Assembly: GCF_014212015.1 (NCBI RefSeq)
Contig: NZ_JACJVN010000021.1
Location: 555-64,554 of the forward strand
Direction of reading: 5' to 3'
DNA from: Cohnella lubricantis
GTDB taxonomy: Bacteria; Bacillota; Bacilli; Paenibacillales; Paenibacillaceae
Length of the DNA: 64,000 bases
The position numbers and the translations under genes are program-made. The notes below the pieces were generated by a model. That model ran no database searches. It was not told where the DNA came from and saw only the letters and a program-made list of their open reading frames with translations. Shown one piece after another: positions 8,792-17,717 of the stretch (positions within the stretch are counted from its first letter, which is position 1; every line of letters begins with the position of its first letter).

Positions 8792-9775
8792 ATGATCCGC
8801 GGATGGATGTTGGCGGGAAGCGGGGCTGCGGCGACGGCGGCGCTGCTGTTGGTGTTCTGCTTGTACCTGTATCGCTTCGCCATCGAGCGCACCCCCAAGT
8901 CGTTCATGCGAAGCGATCCCAACATGCCGCAGGTGGAAGAGAAGATCATCCGCGAAGTCCGCGAATGGTTCCGCGCGCAGCCGTTCGAGGACGTGACGAT
9001 CCGCTCGCACGACGGTCTGGCGCTTCAAGGCCGCTACCTGGAGGCGAAGTGCCCGACGGAGAACGCCGTCATTCTGGCCCACGGCTATTCCGGCCGGGGA
9101 GAGGACATGGCTGTCTTCGCCAGGTTCTACCACGAGCAAGGCTTCCGCGTGCTGATGCCCGACAACCGCGGCCACGGCCGGAGCGACGGCCATTACATCG
9201 GCTTCGGCTGGCATGACCGCCATGATTATGTGCGCTGGATCGAATATATGGTCCGCCGGATCGGCGAGCGGGCGAAGCTCGTGCTGCACGGCGTGTCCAT
9301 GGGCGGAGGCATCGTGCTCATGACGAGCGGCGAGCCGCTGCCGCCGCAGGTGCGGTGCATTGTGTCCGACTGCGCCTATACTTCGGTGAAGGCCATCCTG
9401 AAGTATCAGCTGAGGCAGATCTTCAAGCTGCCGGCGTTTCCGCTTCTGCCGTTGACAAGCCTGGTTTGCAAATGCCGGGCAGGGTACTTTTTCGGAGAGG
9501 GGTCGGCCATTCGTCAATTAAGGAACAACAAGCTGCCGATTCTGCTCATCCATGGCGACAGCGACACGTTCGTGCCGACGTCGATGGCCGCTGAGCTCTT
9601 CGAGGCGATTCGGGGACCGAAGGATCAGTGGATCGTTCCCGGGGCGCAGCACGCCACTTCGTTCCTGACCGACAGGCAGAAGTACGAGAGCACCGTGCTC
9701 AACTTTGTCCAAAAATATATCTCGGCCCCCGCTCAACCAGCGGAAGCCCAGCATCTGCGCGCATGGCCCGAATGA
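8792..9775 (+). CDS. Alpha/beta hydrolase, YqkD-like
   Basis: This 327-residue serine hydrolase has one N-terminal membrane anchor (about residues 6-25). VILAHGYSGRGEDM carries the oxyanion loop and HGVSMGGG the nucleophile Ser. HGDSDTFVP supplies the catalytic Asp and GAQHATSF the catalytic His, so the triad is complete. Length and motif order match Bacillus YqkD-type proteins of unknown substrate. I chose ATG 8792 because GGAGGAGAGG lies just upstream; an earlier TTG at 8777 falls before that site. The active domain is probably on the outer face of the membrane. Confidence 0.82.
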   Translation: MIRGWMLAGSGAAATAALLLVFCLYLYRFAIERTPKSFMRSDPNMPQVEEKIIREVREWFRAQPFEDVTIRSHDGLALQGRYLEAKCPTENAVILAHGYSGRGEDMAVFARFYHEQGFRVLMPDNRGHGRSDGHYIGFGWHDRHDYVRWIEYMVRRIGERAKLVLHGVSMGGGIVLMTSGEPLPPQVRCIVSDCAYTSVKAILKYQLRQIFKLPAFPLLPLTSLVCKCRAGYFFGEGSAIRQLRNNKLPILLIHGDSDTFVPTSMAAELFEAIRGPKDQWIVPGAQHATSFLTDRQKYESTVLNFVQKYISAPAQPAEAQHLRAWPE

Positions 9776-9778
9776 GCG

Positions 9779-9807
9779 TTGACTGGGCTTTTTGAATGGT
9801 CTATAGT
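9779..9807 (+). promoter_or_regulatory. Promoter of the MarR-MMPL operon, with dyad
   Basis: TTGACT and TATAGT are spaced by exactly 17 bases. An imperfect dyad follows directly (AGTTCG...CGAACAATT, about 9824-9841) and is a likely autoregulatory operator for the MarR protein encoded next. Confidence 0.65.
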
Positions 9808-9859
9808 TTGATTGTCAAATAGTTCGCTTATCGAACAATTAGAAGGTGAAACCAACCGT

Positions 9860-10303
9860 ATGGACGATCAGAAGAAGCTATTGCATACGATCGAACGGTA
9901 CAAATCGGCCATGTTCGCGATCAACCGCCGGATGAACCTGCTCATGCGCGAGCTGGTGCCCGAGGATTTGACGGTAGATCAGTATCTCATCATGAGCTCC
10001 ATTCTGTCGCAGGGGCAATGCACGCATTCGGAGCTGGCCGATATTTTCTGCGTGGGGAAGAGCTCGATTACCGCGATCATCTCCCGCTTGTTCGACAAGA
10101 ACCTGATCCGGCGAATCCCGGACGAGAAGGATCGGCGCGTCGTGTATCTTGCGCTGACAGAGGAAGGCGAACGTGTCGCCCGAGAGGCGGACGCCGCGCT
10201 GGAGTCGCTGCTGGCCGGCTACTGGGGGCACTTCGGCGAAGAGGAGATCGATCAATTCATGCGGACGTACGAGAAGCTGGCAAGCGTTCTCCAGAACGGT
10301 TAA
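9860..10303 (+). CDS. MarR-family transcriptional regulator
   Basis: This is a dimeric winged-helix repressor of about 147 residues. The DNA-binding part spans roughly residues 45-105 (SILSQGQCTHSELADIF recognition region, wing DEKDRRVVYLALTEEG). I chose ATG 9860, preceded by AGAAGGTG; TTG 9812 reads through the presumed operator. The stop lies 27 bases before the MMPL transporter start, so the two are one operon. The likely role is ligand-relieved repression of that transporter. Confidence 0.88.
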   Translation: MDDQKKLLHTIERYKSAMFAINRRMNLLMRELVPEDLTVDQYLIMSSILSQGQCTHSELADIFCVGKSSITAIISRLFDKNLIRRIPDEKDRRVVYLALTEEGERVAREADAALESLLAGYWGHFGEEEIDQFMRTYEKLASVLQNG

Positions 10304-10330
10304 AGGATTGGATAGGAGGAGAGAGATCCG

Positions 10331-13300
10331 ATGAAGGGAATCATTCGTTACAAAGGGCTGGTGCTTGCTGTCTGGCTCCTAGCTGTCGCTGCGCTCATGC
10401 TTACGGCGCCGAATATGCAGCAGCTCGTGCGGGACAAAGGGCAGCTATCGGTTCCGGACGGTTATTCTTCCGTGCAGGCGAGCCAACTGCTCTCCGAGAT
10501 GAACGGTCCCGGCTCCGGTCCGAAGAAGACCCAATCGACCATACTGGTCTTCCACGGGGAGGGGGGGCTGGACGCTGCTCAGTTGGAAGACATTCGGCAA
10601 GGCGTGGAGAAGTTGAAGAACAACAAGGACCAGCTGGGCGTTGCGTCGGTGCTGACTCACTTCGATATGCCGGAGCTCGCGAGTCAGGCCGTCTCTGCGG
10701 ACGGCAGCACGGTGCTGGCGCTGCTCGAGGTGTCGCTTGACGGCCGCTCGCCGGAAGAGGCGAGAAGCGCGCTGCACGAAGCGCTCCAGGACGTGAAGGT
10801 CGATCATTATCTGACGGGTAACTGGCTCATCCAGGAGGACGTCGTGAAGAGCTCCCAGGAGGGGCTGCACAAGACCGAATGGATCACCGTCGTGTTCATC
10901 CTGGCGATTCTGTTCGTCGTCTTCCGTTCCGCGTTCGCGCCGTTCCTGCCGCTCGTTACGATCGGGATCAGCTATTTAGCCTCCCAGTCGATCGTAGCTT
11001 ACCTTGTGAAGTATCTTGACTTCCCGCTGTCGACGTTCACGCAGATCTTCCTCGTCGCGATCATGTTCGGCATCGGAACGGACTACTGCATCCTGCTGAT
11101 CAGCCGCTTCAAGGAAGAGCTCGCGCATGGGCGCAGCCGCGTCGACGCCATTCTGGCGACCTACCGCACCGCCGGGCGCACGGTTCTGTTCTCCGGCATC
11201 GCCGTATTCGTCGGCTTCGCCTGCATCGGCTTCTCTTCGTTCAGCCTGTTCCGCTCGGGAGTCGCGGTGGCGGTCGGCGTCGCCGTGCTGATGCTGGCGC
11301 TGTTCACCTTCGTGCCGTTCCTGCTGGCGTCGATGGGGGGCGCCATCTTCTGGCCGTCGCGCAAGGCGCTCGAGCACAAGCCGAATCGCGTCTGGGGCGC
11401 CGTCGGCGGCTTCGCCTATCGCCGACCGCTGATCGCGCTGCTCATTCTCGCGGTTGTGATCGCGCCGCTTCTTAGCTTCTATAGAGGCGCCGTCTCCTTC
11501 GACTCGATGGAGGAGATCGGCGGCAAGTACGACTCCGTCAAGGCGTTCAACTACATCGCGGACGGCTTCGGCCCTGGCGATTCGCTGCCGACGACGGTCG
11601 TGGTGAAGGCTGATCAGCCGTTCGATTCGGCGGAGGGACTGGCACTGGTCGAGAAGATGACGCGGGAGCTGGCGCAGGTGGACGGCGTGAAGATCGTACG
11701 CAGCGCCACGCGCCCGACCGGCGATCCGCTGGCGGATCTGCAAGTGGCGAACCAAGTCGGCCAGCTGGACAGCGGTCTCGGCCAAGGCGCGGACGGCGTC
11801 GACCAGATCGCCGACGGGCTGAAGCAAGCGGGCGACAGCCTGGCGAGCCGAGCGCCGCAGCTGCAGAGCTCGGCCGAAGGGGCCGAGCAGCTGGCGAGCG
11901 GCACGCGCGAGCTGGAGGCCGGGCTTGGCCGGCTAGGCGACGGGCTGAAGCGCATAGAGCAGGGGCTGCGAGACGGCACGGCCGGCGCCGATCAGCTCGA
12001 GGCGGGCCTGGCGCAAGCGCAGGCCAGCGCCGAGCAGTTAGCCGCCGCGAGCGCGCAGCTGCAAGGGCAGTATGAGCAGCTTGGCGCGGCGCTTGGCGAG
12101 CTGACAACCGCCTACGGCAAGGCGGCGGCGAGCCAGCAGGCGTTCGCGCAGGGGCTGGGCGATGTCAGCGCCGGGCTTGGCGGCTTGGCGCAGAAGTATC
12201 CGGAGCTGCAGCAGGACGAGGACTTCCTGCAGGCGCAATCGGCGATTGGCAGCCTGCAGCAGAGCGCCGAGGCTTCGGCGGTCGGGTTGGAGCAGTTGAA
12301 TGCGCAGCTGGCGGGGTTCGCGACGGGGCTTGGGCAAGCGAATGCCGGCTTGGATCAGGCGGCAGGCGGGCAGGCAGAGCTGGCTAAGGGGTTGAAGTCG
12401 CTCGCGACGGGGCTGGCGGAGCTGGCGGACGGGCTTGGGCAATCAGCCGACGGCCAGAGCCAGATCGTCACGCAGCTGCCGGAGCTGACATCTGGCGCGG
12501 CGAAGTTAGCTGAGGGGCAGGAGCAGCTGGCGGACGGGGTCAAGCAGTTGAACGATCAGCTCGGGGAGCTGACGGACGGGCTGCAGGACAGCGCCAGCGG
12601 CCTCGCGCAAGTGAGCGGCGGCTTGAAGTCGGCGCAGAGCTATCTCGGGGAGCTGTCGGGGGCGTCCGACAAGCAGCTGTCCGGCTGGTTCGTGCCGGAC
12701 GAGGCGCTGGGCAACGCGGATTTCCAGGCGGCACTTGGCACCTATCTGTCAGAGGACCGGACGATCGCGAAGCTAGAGGTGATTTTCACCGGGAACCCTT
12801 ATGATGTGGAGACGCTGGACCGGATCGAGGATGTGCGGGAGGCGGCGCTGCGCTCTCTCAAGGTCGGCGAATACGCGGGGGCGCAGGTGGAGATCGGCGG
12901 TGTGACGAGCCTGTACCATGACCTGGACACCGTCTCGTCGAAGGATTACCGGCAGACCGTTATCTTCATGATCGCCGGCATTGGGCTTATTCTGCTCGTT
13001 CTATTCCGCTCGCTGGTCATTCCGCTCTATCTGATCGTCTCGCTGCTCGCGACGTATTACACGTCGATGGCCGCGACGGAGCTGATCTTCACCCGGATGC
13101 TGGATTACTCCGGCACGAGCTGGGTCATTCCGTTCTTTGGCTTCGTCATGCTGATGGCGCTGGGCGTTGACTACAGCATCTTCTTGATGGACCGGTTCAA
13201 GGAATACCGTCACCTGCCGCCGCGCGAAGCGATCTTGAGCGCCATGAGCAGCATGGGCACGGTCATCCTGTCCGCAGCTGTCATTCTAGGCGGAACCTTC

Positions 13301-13525
13301 GCGGCGATGCTCCCGGCCGGCGTGCTGTCGCTGATGCAGATTGCCGTCACTGTGCTGTGCGGGCTGTTCCTATATGCGATTGCGGTGCTTCCGCTGTTCA
13401 TCCCGATGATGGTCCGCCTGTTCGGCGAGGCCAACTGGTGGCCGTTCATGGGACGGCGCGGGGAGCGCGGCGAGCGTCTGGAGGCTCCGCCGGAGACGTC
13501 TCAAACTTTCGGAGACGGCATATAA
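10331..13525 (+). CDS. MMPL/RND-family membrane transporter with long helical insert
   Basis: This 1064-residue inner-membrane protein has two MMPL halves. The first (about residues 1-375) has one leading membrane helix, an outer domain and five to six helices, with the family GIGTDYCILLISR motif. The second (about 870-1045) carries GVDYSIFLMDRFKEYR. Between them, residues ~465-770 form a long Ala/Gly/Gln/Leu-rich helical region with recurring short units of the A-x-G-L-x-x-L type, as in YdgH- and YhgE-like proteins. It probably exports a lipid or toxic amphipath using the proton motive force. GGAGGAG precedes the ATG, and a MarR gene lies directly upstream. Confidence 0.88.
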   Translation: MKGIIRYKGLVLAVWLLAVAALMLTAPNMQQLVRDKGQLSVPDGYSSVQASQLLSEMNGPGSGPKKTQSTILVFHGEGGLDAAQLEDIRQGVEKLKNNKDQLGVASVLTHFDMPELASQAVSADGSTVLALLEVSLDGRSPEEARSALHEALQDVKVDHYLTGNWLIQEDVVKSSQEGLHKTEWITVVFILAILFVVFRSAFAPFLPLVTIGISYLASQSIVAYLVKYLDFPLSTFTQIFLVAIMFGIGTDYCILLISRFKEELAHGRSRVDAILATYRTAGRTVLFSGIAVFVGFACIGFSSFSLFRSGVAVAVGVAVLMLALFTFVPFLLASMGGAIFWPSRKALEHKPNRVWGAVGGFAYRRPLIALLILAVVIAPLLSFYRGAVSFDSMEEIGGKYDSVKAFNYIADGFGPGDSLPTTVVVKADQPFDSAEGLALVEKMTRELAQVDGVKIVRSATRPTGDPLADLQVANQVGQLDSGLGQGADGVDQIADGLKQAGDSLASRAPQLQSSAEGAEQLASGTRELEAGLGRLGDGLKRIEQGLRDGTAGADQLEAGLAQAQASAEQLAAASAQLQGQYEQLGAALGELTTAYGKAAASQQAFAQGLGDVSAGLGGLAQKYPELQQDEDFLQAQSAIGSLQQSAEASAVGLEQLNAQLAGFATGLGQANAGLDQAAGGQAELAKGLKSLATGLAELADGLGQSADGQSQIVTQLPELTSGAAKLAEGQEQLADGVKQLNDQLGELTDGLQDSASGLAQVSGGLKSAQSYLGELSGASDKQLSGWFVPDEALGNADFQAALGTYLSEDRTIAKLEVIFTGNPYDVETLDRIEDVREAALRSLKVGEYAGAQVEIGGVTSLYHDLDTVSSKDYRQTVIFMIAGIGLILLVLFRSLVIPLYLIVSLLATYYTSMAATELIFTRMLDYSGTSWVIPFFGFVMLMALGVDYSIFLMDRFKEYRHLPPREAILSAMSSMGTVILSAAVILGGTFAAMLPAGVLSLMQIAVTVLCGLFLYAIAVLPLFIPMMVRLFGEANWWPFMGRRGERGERLEAPPETSQTFGDGI

Positions 13526-13540
13526 GCGGAATTAGAAGGA

Positions 13541-13549
13541 TGCTATAAT
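13541..13549 (+). promoter_or_regulatory. Extended -10 promoter of the PAS-GGDEF gene
   Basis: TGCTATAAT is a TGn-extended consensus -10, about 65 bases before the start; no clear -35 is present. Confidence 0.55.
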
Positions 13550-13614
13550 GGAACATATGCGCAGAATGCAGCCGGAAGGAATCATTCGTTCTCGACTAAG
13601 GTGGGCAGACAACC

Positions 13615-14847
13615 ATGCTTCAGAATCATAACTCCACACACCCCGATGTATATCGCTATTTCTTCGAGCATCATCCAGACGGTTTAGGCATCGTGGATTC
13701 GGACGGTCTCTTCCGGAAGGTCAACGCTTCTCTGCTGGACATGTTCGGTTACACGCAAGAAGAGATGCTGGGTCAATCGCTGGATCAACTATGGAACGGG
13801 CCGTGCGGCAGCCGAAGCGGCTCCCGGGGGAATGTCCAAGACCAGACGGAATGGGCCGTGCTGCACAAGAAAGGTTACTTGGTTTATGTTCGGCTGACGT
13901 GTACTCCCTATGTAAGCGGCGGGGAGGAGATCGGAAGAATCGTCGCGTTCGAGCCGCTCGCCCGGCAACGGCAGCACCGCAAGGAGCTCTCCGATGTTCA
14001 GGATATGTTCGCGTTCATCTCGGAGAAGTCTCAGAACATCATTTCTTCCTTCACAGCTGACGGCGTATTCTCTTATGTCTCTCCGACGGTGAAGGCATTG
14101 CTCGGGTATTCGCCGGAAGAGGTGATCGGACAGCCGGGAGCGATCTTCAACCATCCGGATGACAACGATAAATTGTGCAGATATCGCAATTCGACCTATA
14201 TCGACCGGGACACGGTGAGGTTCACCGGCCGCGTCCGGCATAAGAACGGCGAATATCGATGGTATGAGACGACCGCGGAATATATTCGCGACGAGCATGG
14301 ACAGATCATTCAAACGATTGGCGTCGGGCGGGATATTACCGATCGCAAGGAAGCGGAAGAGACAATCGCTCACTTGGCCTATCACGATTCGCTGACCGAG
14401 CTGCCGAACCGACGGTTGTTCAAGGACGACGTCAGCCGGCTCTTGGAGGAACCCGGTGCGCTCCACGGGCTGATGCTGCTGGATCTGGACGGGTTCAAAT
14501 ACGTCAACGATACGTTCGGGCATGACATCGGGGACCGGCTTCTGACGCAGGCGGCCAGGAGGCTGATGGATGCGGCGGGGGACCAGGGGATCGTAGCCCG
14601 TTGGGGCGGTGACGAGTTCACGGTCTTTCGGGCGCATATCGAGAGCAAGGCGGATATCGATTCTCTGATGAAGCGGATCAAGGAAGCCATCGCCGAACCG
14701 TTCTTGATTGCAGGCCGCAGCCTATCAATCGCGGCAAGCATAGGCGTCTCCTATTATCCCGAAGACGGGGACGAGGTGGAGGCGCTCATCCGGCATGCGG
14801 ATGCGGCGATGTACCGCGCCAAGAATCAAGCGAGAGACCGGGTATGA
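13615..14847 (+). CDS. PAS-PAS-GGDEF diguanylate cyclase
   Basis: This 410-residue soluble signalling enzyme makes cyclic di-GMP from GTP. The first PAS domain spans about residues 10-120 and the second about 130-245, ending in VGRDITDRKEAEE. The GGDEF domain spans about 250-410. The active motif WGGDEF is intact, and the substrate-binding DLDGFKYVNDTFGHDIGD segment is present. The RxxD inhibitory site normally placed just before GGDEF is absent. No membrane segment is seen, so the sensed signal is intracellular. The hairpin downstream is shared with fumC. Confidence 0.9.
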   Translation: MLQNHNSTHPDVYRYFFEHHPDGLGIVDSDGLFRKVNASLLDMFGYTQEEMLGQSLDQLWNGPCGSRSGSRGNVQDQTEWAVLHKKGYLVYVRLTCTPYVSGGEEIGRIVAFEPLARQRQHRKELSDVQDMFAFISEKSQNIISSFTADGVFSYVSPTVKALLGYSPEEVIGQPGAIFNHPDDNDKLCRYRNSTYIDRDTVRFTGRVRHKNGEYRWYETTAEYIRDEHGQIIQTIGVGRDITDRKEAEETIAHLAYHDSLTELPNRRLFKDDVSRLLEEPGALHGLMLLDLDGFKYVNDTFGHDIGDRLLTQAARRLMDAAGDQGIVARWGGDEFTVFRAHIESKADIDSLMKRIKEAIAEPFLIAGRSLSIAASIGVSYYPEDGDEVEALIRHADAAMYRAKNQARDRV

Positions 14848-14866
14848 ATACGAATTCCATCAGCCA

Positions 14867-14908
14867 AAGCGGCAGTCTGGGCATATGATATTGCCTGAAC
14901 TGCCGCTT
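14867..14908. terminator. Hairpin between convergent genes
   Basis: AAGCGGCAGT and ACTGCCGCTT form a perfect 10-bp stem with a 22-base loop. It lies between the converging cyclase and fumarase genes and could end both transcripts, though T runs are weak. Confidence 0.45.
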
Positions 14909-14945
14909 ATATGGTTTGCGCCGAACGCCGGCGAGACGCTTGCGA

Positions 14946-16331
14946 CTACGCCCGCCCGATCATATTCTCCGGCCGCACGTACTGATCGAACTGCTCCGCG
15001 GTCAGCAGGCCGGTGGCGACCGCGGCTTCCTTCAACGATATGCCTTCCTTGTGCGCCAGCTTCGCAATCTTCGCCGCATTCTCGTAGCCGATGTACGGAT
15101 TAAGCGCCGTGACGAGCATGAGCGACTGCTCGAGATTGCGCCGAATGACGCGCTCGTTCGGCTCGATGCCGACGGCGCAATGCTCGTTGAACGAGCGCAT
15201 GGCATCGGCCAGCAGCCGGACGGACTGCAGGAAGTTGTGCAGAATGACCGGCTTGAACACATTCAGTTCGAAGTTGCCCTGGCTCGCTGCGAAGCCGATC
15301 ACCGCGTCGTTGCCCATGACCTGGCAGGCGACCATCGTCATCGCTTCGCTCTGCGTCGGGTTCACCTTGCCCGGCATGATCGAGCTGCCCGGCTCGTTCT
15401 CCGGGATCGTCAGCTCCCCGATGCCGCAGCGGGGGCCGCTCGCGAGCCAGCGCACGTCGTTGGCGATCTTCATCAGATCGGCGGCCAGCGCCTTGAGCGC
15501 TCCGTGCGTGTAGACCATCTGGTCGTGGCTGGTCAGCGCATGGAACTTGTTCGTCGAGGAGACGAACGTCTTGCCCGTATCCTTGCTGAGCGTCTCCGCG
15601 ACTCTGTCGCCGAACGCAGGGTCGGCGTTGATGCCGGTGCCGACAGCGGTGCCGCCGATGGCAAGCTCGGAGAGCGACTTGACGCTCTCATAGATCATGA
15701 GACCGGAGCGGTCGAGCATCGCCCGCCAGCCGCTGATCTCCTGCCCAAGCGACAATGGCGTCGCGTCCTGCAGATGCGTCCGGCCGATCTTGACGATGTG
15801 CCGGAACGACTCCATCTTCTGACGCAGCGTCTCCTTTAGTTCGTCCAGCGCGGGCAGCAGCGTGTCTTCGATCGCGATCAGCCCGGCTATATGCATCGCC
15901 GTCGGGAATGTGTCGTTCGAGCTCTGCGACTTGTTCACGTCGTCGTTCGGATGGACGCGCTGCGAGCTGCCGGCCGCCTCGAGCAACTGATTCGCCCGGC
16001 GCGCAATGACCTCGTTGACGTTCATGTTCGTCTGCGTCCCGCTGCCCGTCTGCCAGACGACGAGCGGGAAGTGATCGTCCCACAGTCCGCTAAGAATCTC
16101 ATCCGCAGCGGCGATAATGGCGTCCGCCTTCTCGGGCGCCAGCGTGCCGAGCTCGCGGTTGACGCTCGCGGCGGATTTCTTGAGCATGGCGAACGCTTGA
16201 ATCAGCTCGAGCGGCATCTTCTCCGTGCCGATCCGGAAGTTCTGGCGGCTCCGCTCGGTCTGCGCGCCCCACATCGCCTCCGCAGGTACCCGCACTTCTC
16301 CCATCGTATCGTGTTCTGTCCGATATTCCAT
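14946..16331 (-). CDS. fumC: Class II fumarate hydratase
   Basis: This 461-residue enzyme converts fumarate to malate in the TCA cycle without an iron-sulphur cluster. [14 protein letters not shown] (about residue 98) and [11 protein letters not shown] (about 135) bind substrate, and [11 protein letters not shown] (about 318) is the fumarase/aspartase signature with the catalytic Ser loop. I chose the ATG at 16331 because AGGAGG lies 10 bases upstream; a longer reading has none. Length matches the family. It is monocistronic and convergent with the cyclase gene. Confidence 0.96.
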   Translation of the reverse strand: MEYRTEHDTMGEVRVPAEAMWGAQTERSRQNFRIGTEKMPLELIQAFAMLKKSAASVNRELGTLAPEKADAIIAAADEILSGLWDDHFPLVVWQTGSGTQTNMNVNEVIARRANQLLEAAGSSQRVHPNDDVNKSQSSNDTFPTAMHIAGLIAIEDTLLPALDELKETLRQKMESFRHIVKIGRTHLQDATPLSLGQEISGWRAMLDRSGLMIYESVKSLSELAIGGTAVGTGINADPAFGDRVAETLSKDTGKTFVSSTNKFHALTSHDQMVYTHGALKALAADLMKIANDVRWLASGPRCGIGELTIPENEPGSSIMPGKVNPTQSEAMTMVACQVMGNDAVIGFAASQGNFELNVFKPVILHNFLQSVRLLADAMRSFNEHCAVGIEPNERVIRRNLEQSLMLVTALNPYIGYENAAKIAKLAHKEGISLKEAAVATGLLTAEQFDQYVRPENMIGRA

Positions 16332-16559
16332 TTGGCTGAACCTCCTGATTCTGACATGAGTTCTCTTTATCGATTCTACCCTACACGGTTGTTTTATAGC
16401 GAGCAAGAGAGGGTGATTTTGAATTTTATTGCCTTAAGCGCATTGACAAGGACTGAGGACGTTGGAAGACCTACTCTCGGAACCTGCCCTATGGTATGCT
16501 TTAGAGGAAGAATGTTCCGTCAAGACATCATCCGATGATATAGAAGGAGGATTAACCCC

Positions 16560-17564
16560 ATGACGTTAACGCAAGCATACGAGGGTACATATCAAGGCGA
16601 GCGAGCCGTCTGGCTGAAGGCAGGTCCCTATGAAGCGGCGGTGCTGCCGGAGATCGGCGCGAACCTGATCGCCTTCCGCGACACGAAGCGGGGCATCGCG
16701 ATTCTGCGCGAGCCGGGAGAGAACGAGATGGATGCGTTCAAGGCGCGTCCGTTCGTGCACGGGATTCCGGTGCTGTTCCCGCCGAATCGGTTCGACGCCG
16801 GCAAGTTCCAGTGGGATGGGGAGACGTATCATTTTCCGATCAACGAAGAGGACCGCGGCAATCACCTGCACGGCTTCGCGCATTCGGCGGCGTGGCAGGT
16901 CGACCACTTCAGCGCGGACGAGCTGGAGAGCCGCGTGACGCTGTCGCTGACGGTCGGCGAGGGACACCCGATCTACCAATACATGCCGTTCGAATTCACG
17001 TTGAAGCTGCAATACACGCTGAGCGAGGAAGGGCTGCACCAGCGAGTCAGCGTGCGCAACAACGGCGGCAAACGGCTGCCTTGTCTGCTGGCGTTCCACA
17101 CGACCGTCAATGCGCCGTTCATGCCGGGAAGCGGGAAGGACGACATCCGCTTCAAGCTGACGATCGGCGATCGCTGGCAGATGGGCGACGATGGGCGGAT
17201 GCTCCCGACCGGGCGGTTCCAGCCGCTGTCCGAGGGTGAGAAGAAGATGGCGGAGGGCACGCAGACGCCGTTCTTCGAGTCGATGGACAACCACTACACG
17301 GCGAAGCCGCAGAACGGCCGCAACTACATGGAGCTGACCGATACGCGCGCGGGCGTGAAGCTGATCTACGACGCAGGCACCGGTTACAAGCAGTGGATGA
17401 TCTGGAACAACGGGGCAGAGATCGGCTTCTTCTGTCCAGAGCCGCAAGTGAATCTGGTTAATGCGCCGAACATCTCGGGACTGCCGGCCGAGGAGATCGG
17501 GCTGATCGGCCTTGAGCGGGGCGAGATCTGGGAAGAGACCAGCCGGCTGTATCTGATTGGCTGA
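16560..17564 (+). CDS. Aldose 1-epimerase family protein
   Basis: This 334-residue cytoplasmic enzyme has the galactose-mutarotase beta-sandwich pattern. VLPEIGANLIAFRD opens the fold, NHLHGFAHSAAW (about residues 101-112) carries the first catalytic His, and FHTTVNAPF (about 180) the second. FCPEPQVNLVNAPN near residue 290 matches the usual Glu-containing strand. It would interconvert sugar anomers; the exact sugar is unknown. AGAAGGAGG precedes the ATG. It stands alone between fumC and an antiporter gene. Confidence 0.85.
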   Translation: MTLTQAYEGTYQGERAVWLKAGPYEAAVLPEIGANLIAFRDTKRGIAILREPGENEMDAFKARPFVHGIPVLFPPNRFDAGKFQWDGETYHFPINEEDRGNHLHGFAHSAAWQVDHFSADELESRVTLSLTVGEGHPIYQYMPFEFTLKLQYTLSEEGLHQRVSVRNNGGKRLPCLLAFHTTVNAPFMPGSGKDDIRFKLTIGDRWQMGDDGRMLPTGRFQPLSEGEKKMAEGTQTPFFESMDNHYTAKPQNGRNYMELTDTRAGVKLIYDAGTGYKQWMIWNNGAEIGFFCPEPQVNLVNAPNISGLPAEEIGLIGLERGEIWEETSRLYLIG

Positions 17565-17717
17565 TCGCGGCTGAACGCCGTTTGATTGAGATGAAGCATC
17601 ATACGAGCGGAGTTCTGACGGGCGACGGAAGTGCTCGTTGGAATTCCGCTTTTGCGCTTATTTGGGGCAACCTGAATGGAAGCAGACTACAATTTAAAAA
17701 AAGGTTGGATTAGCCCG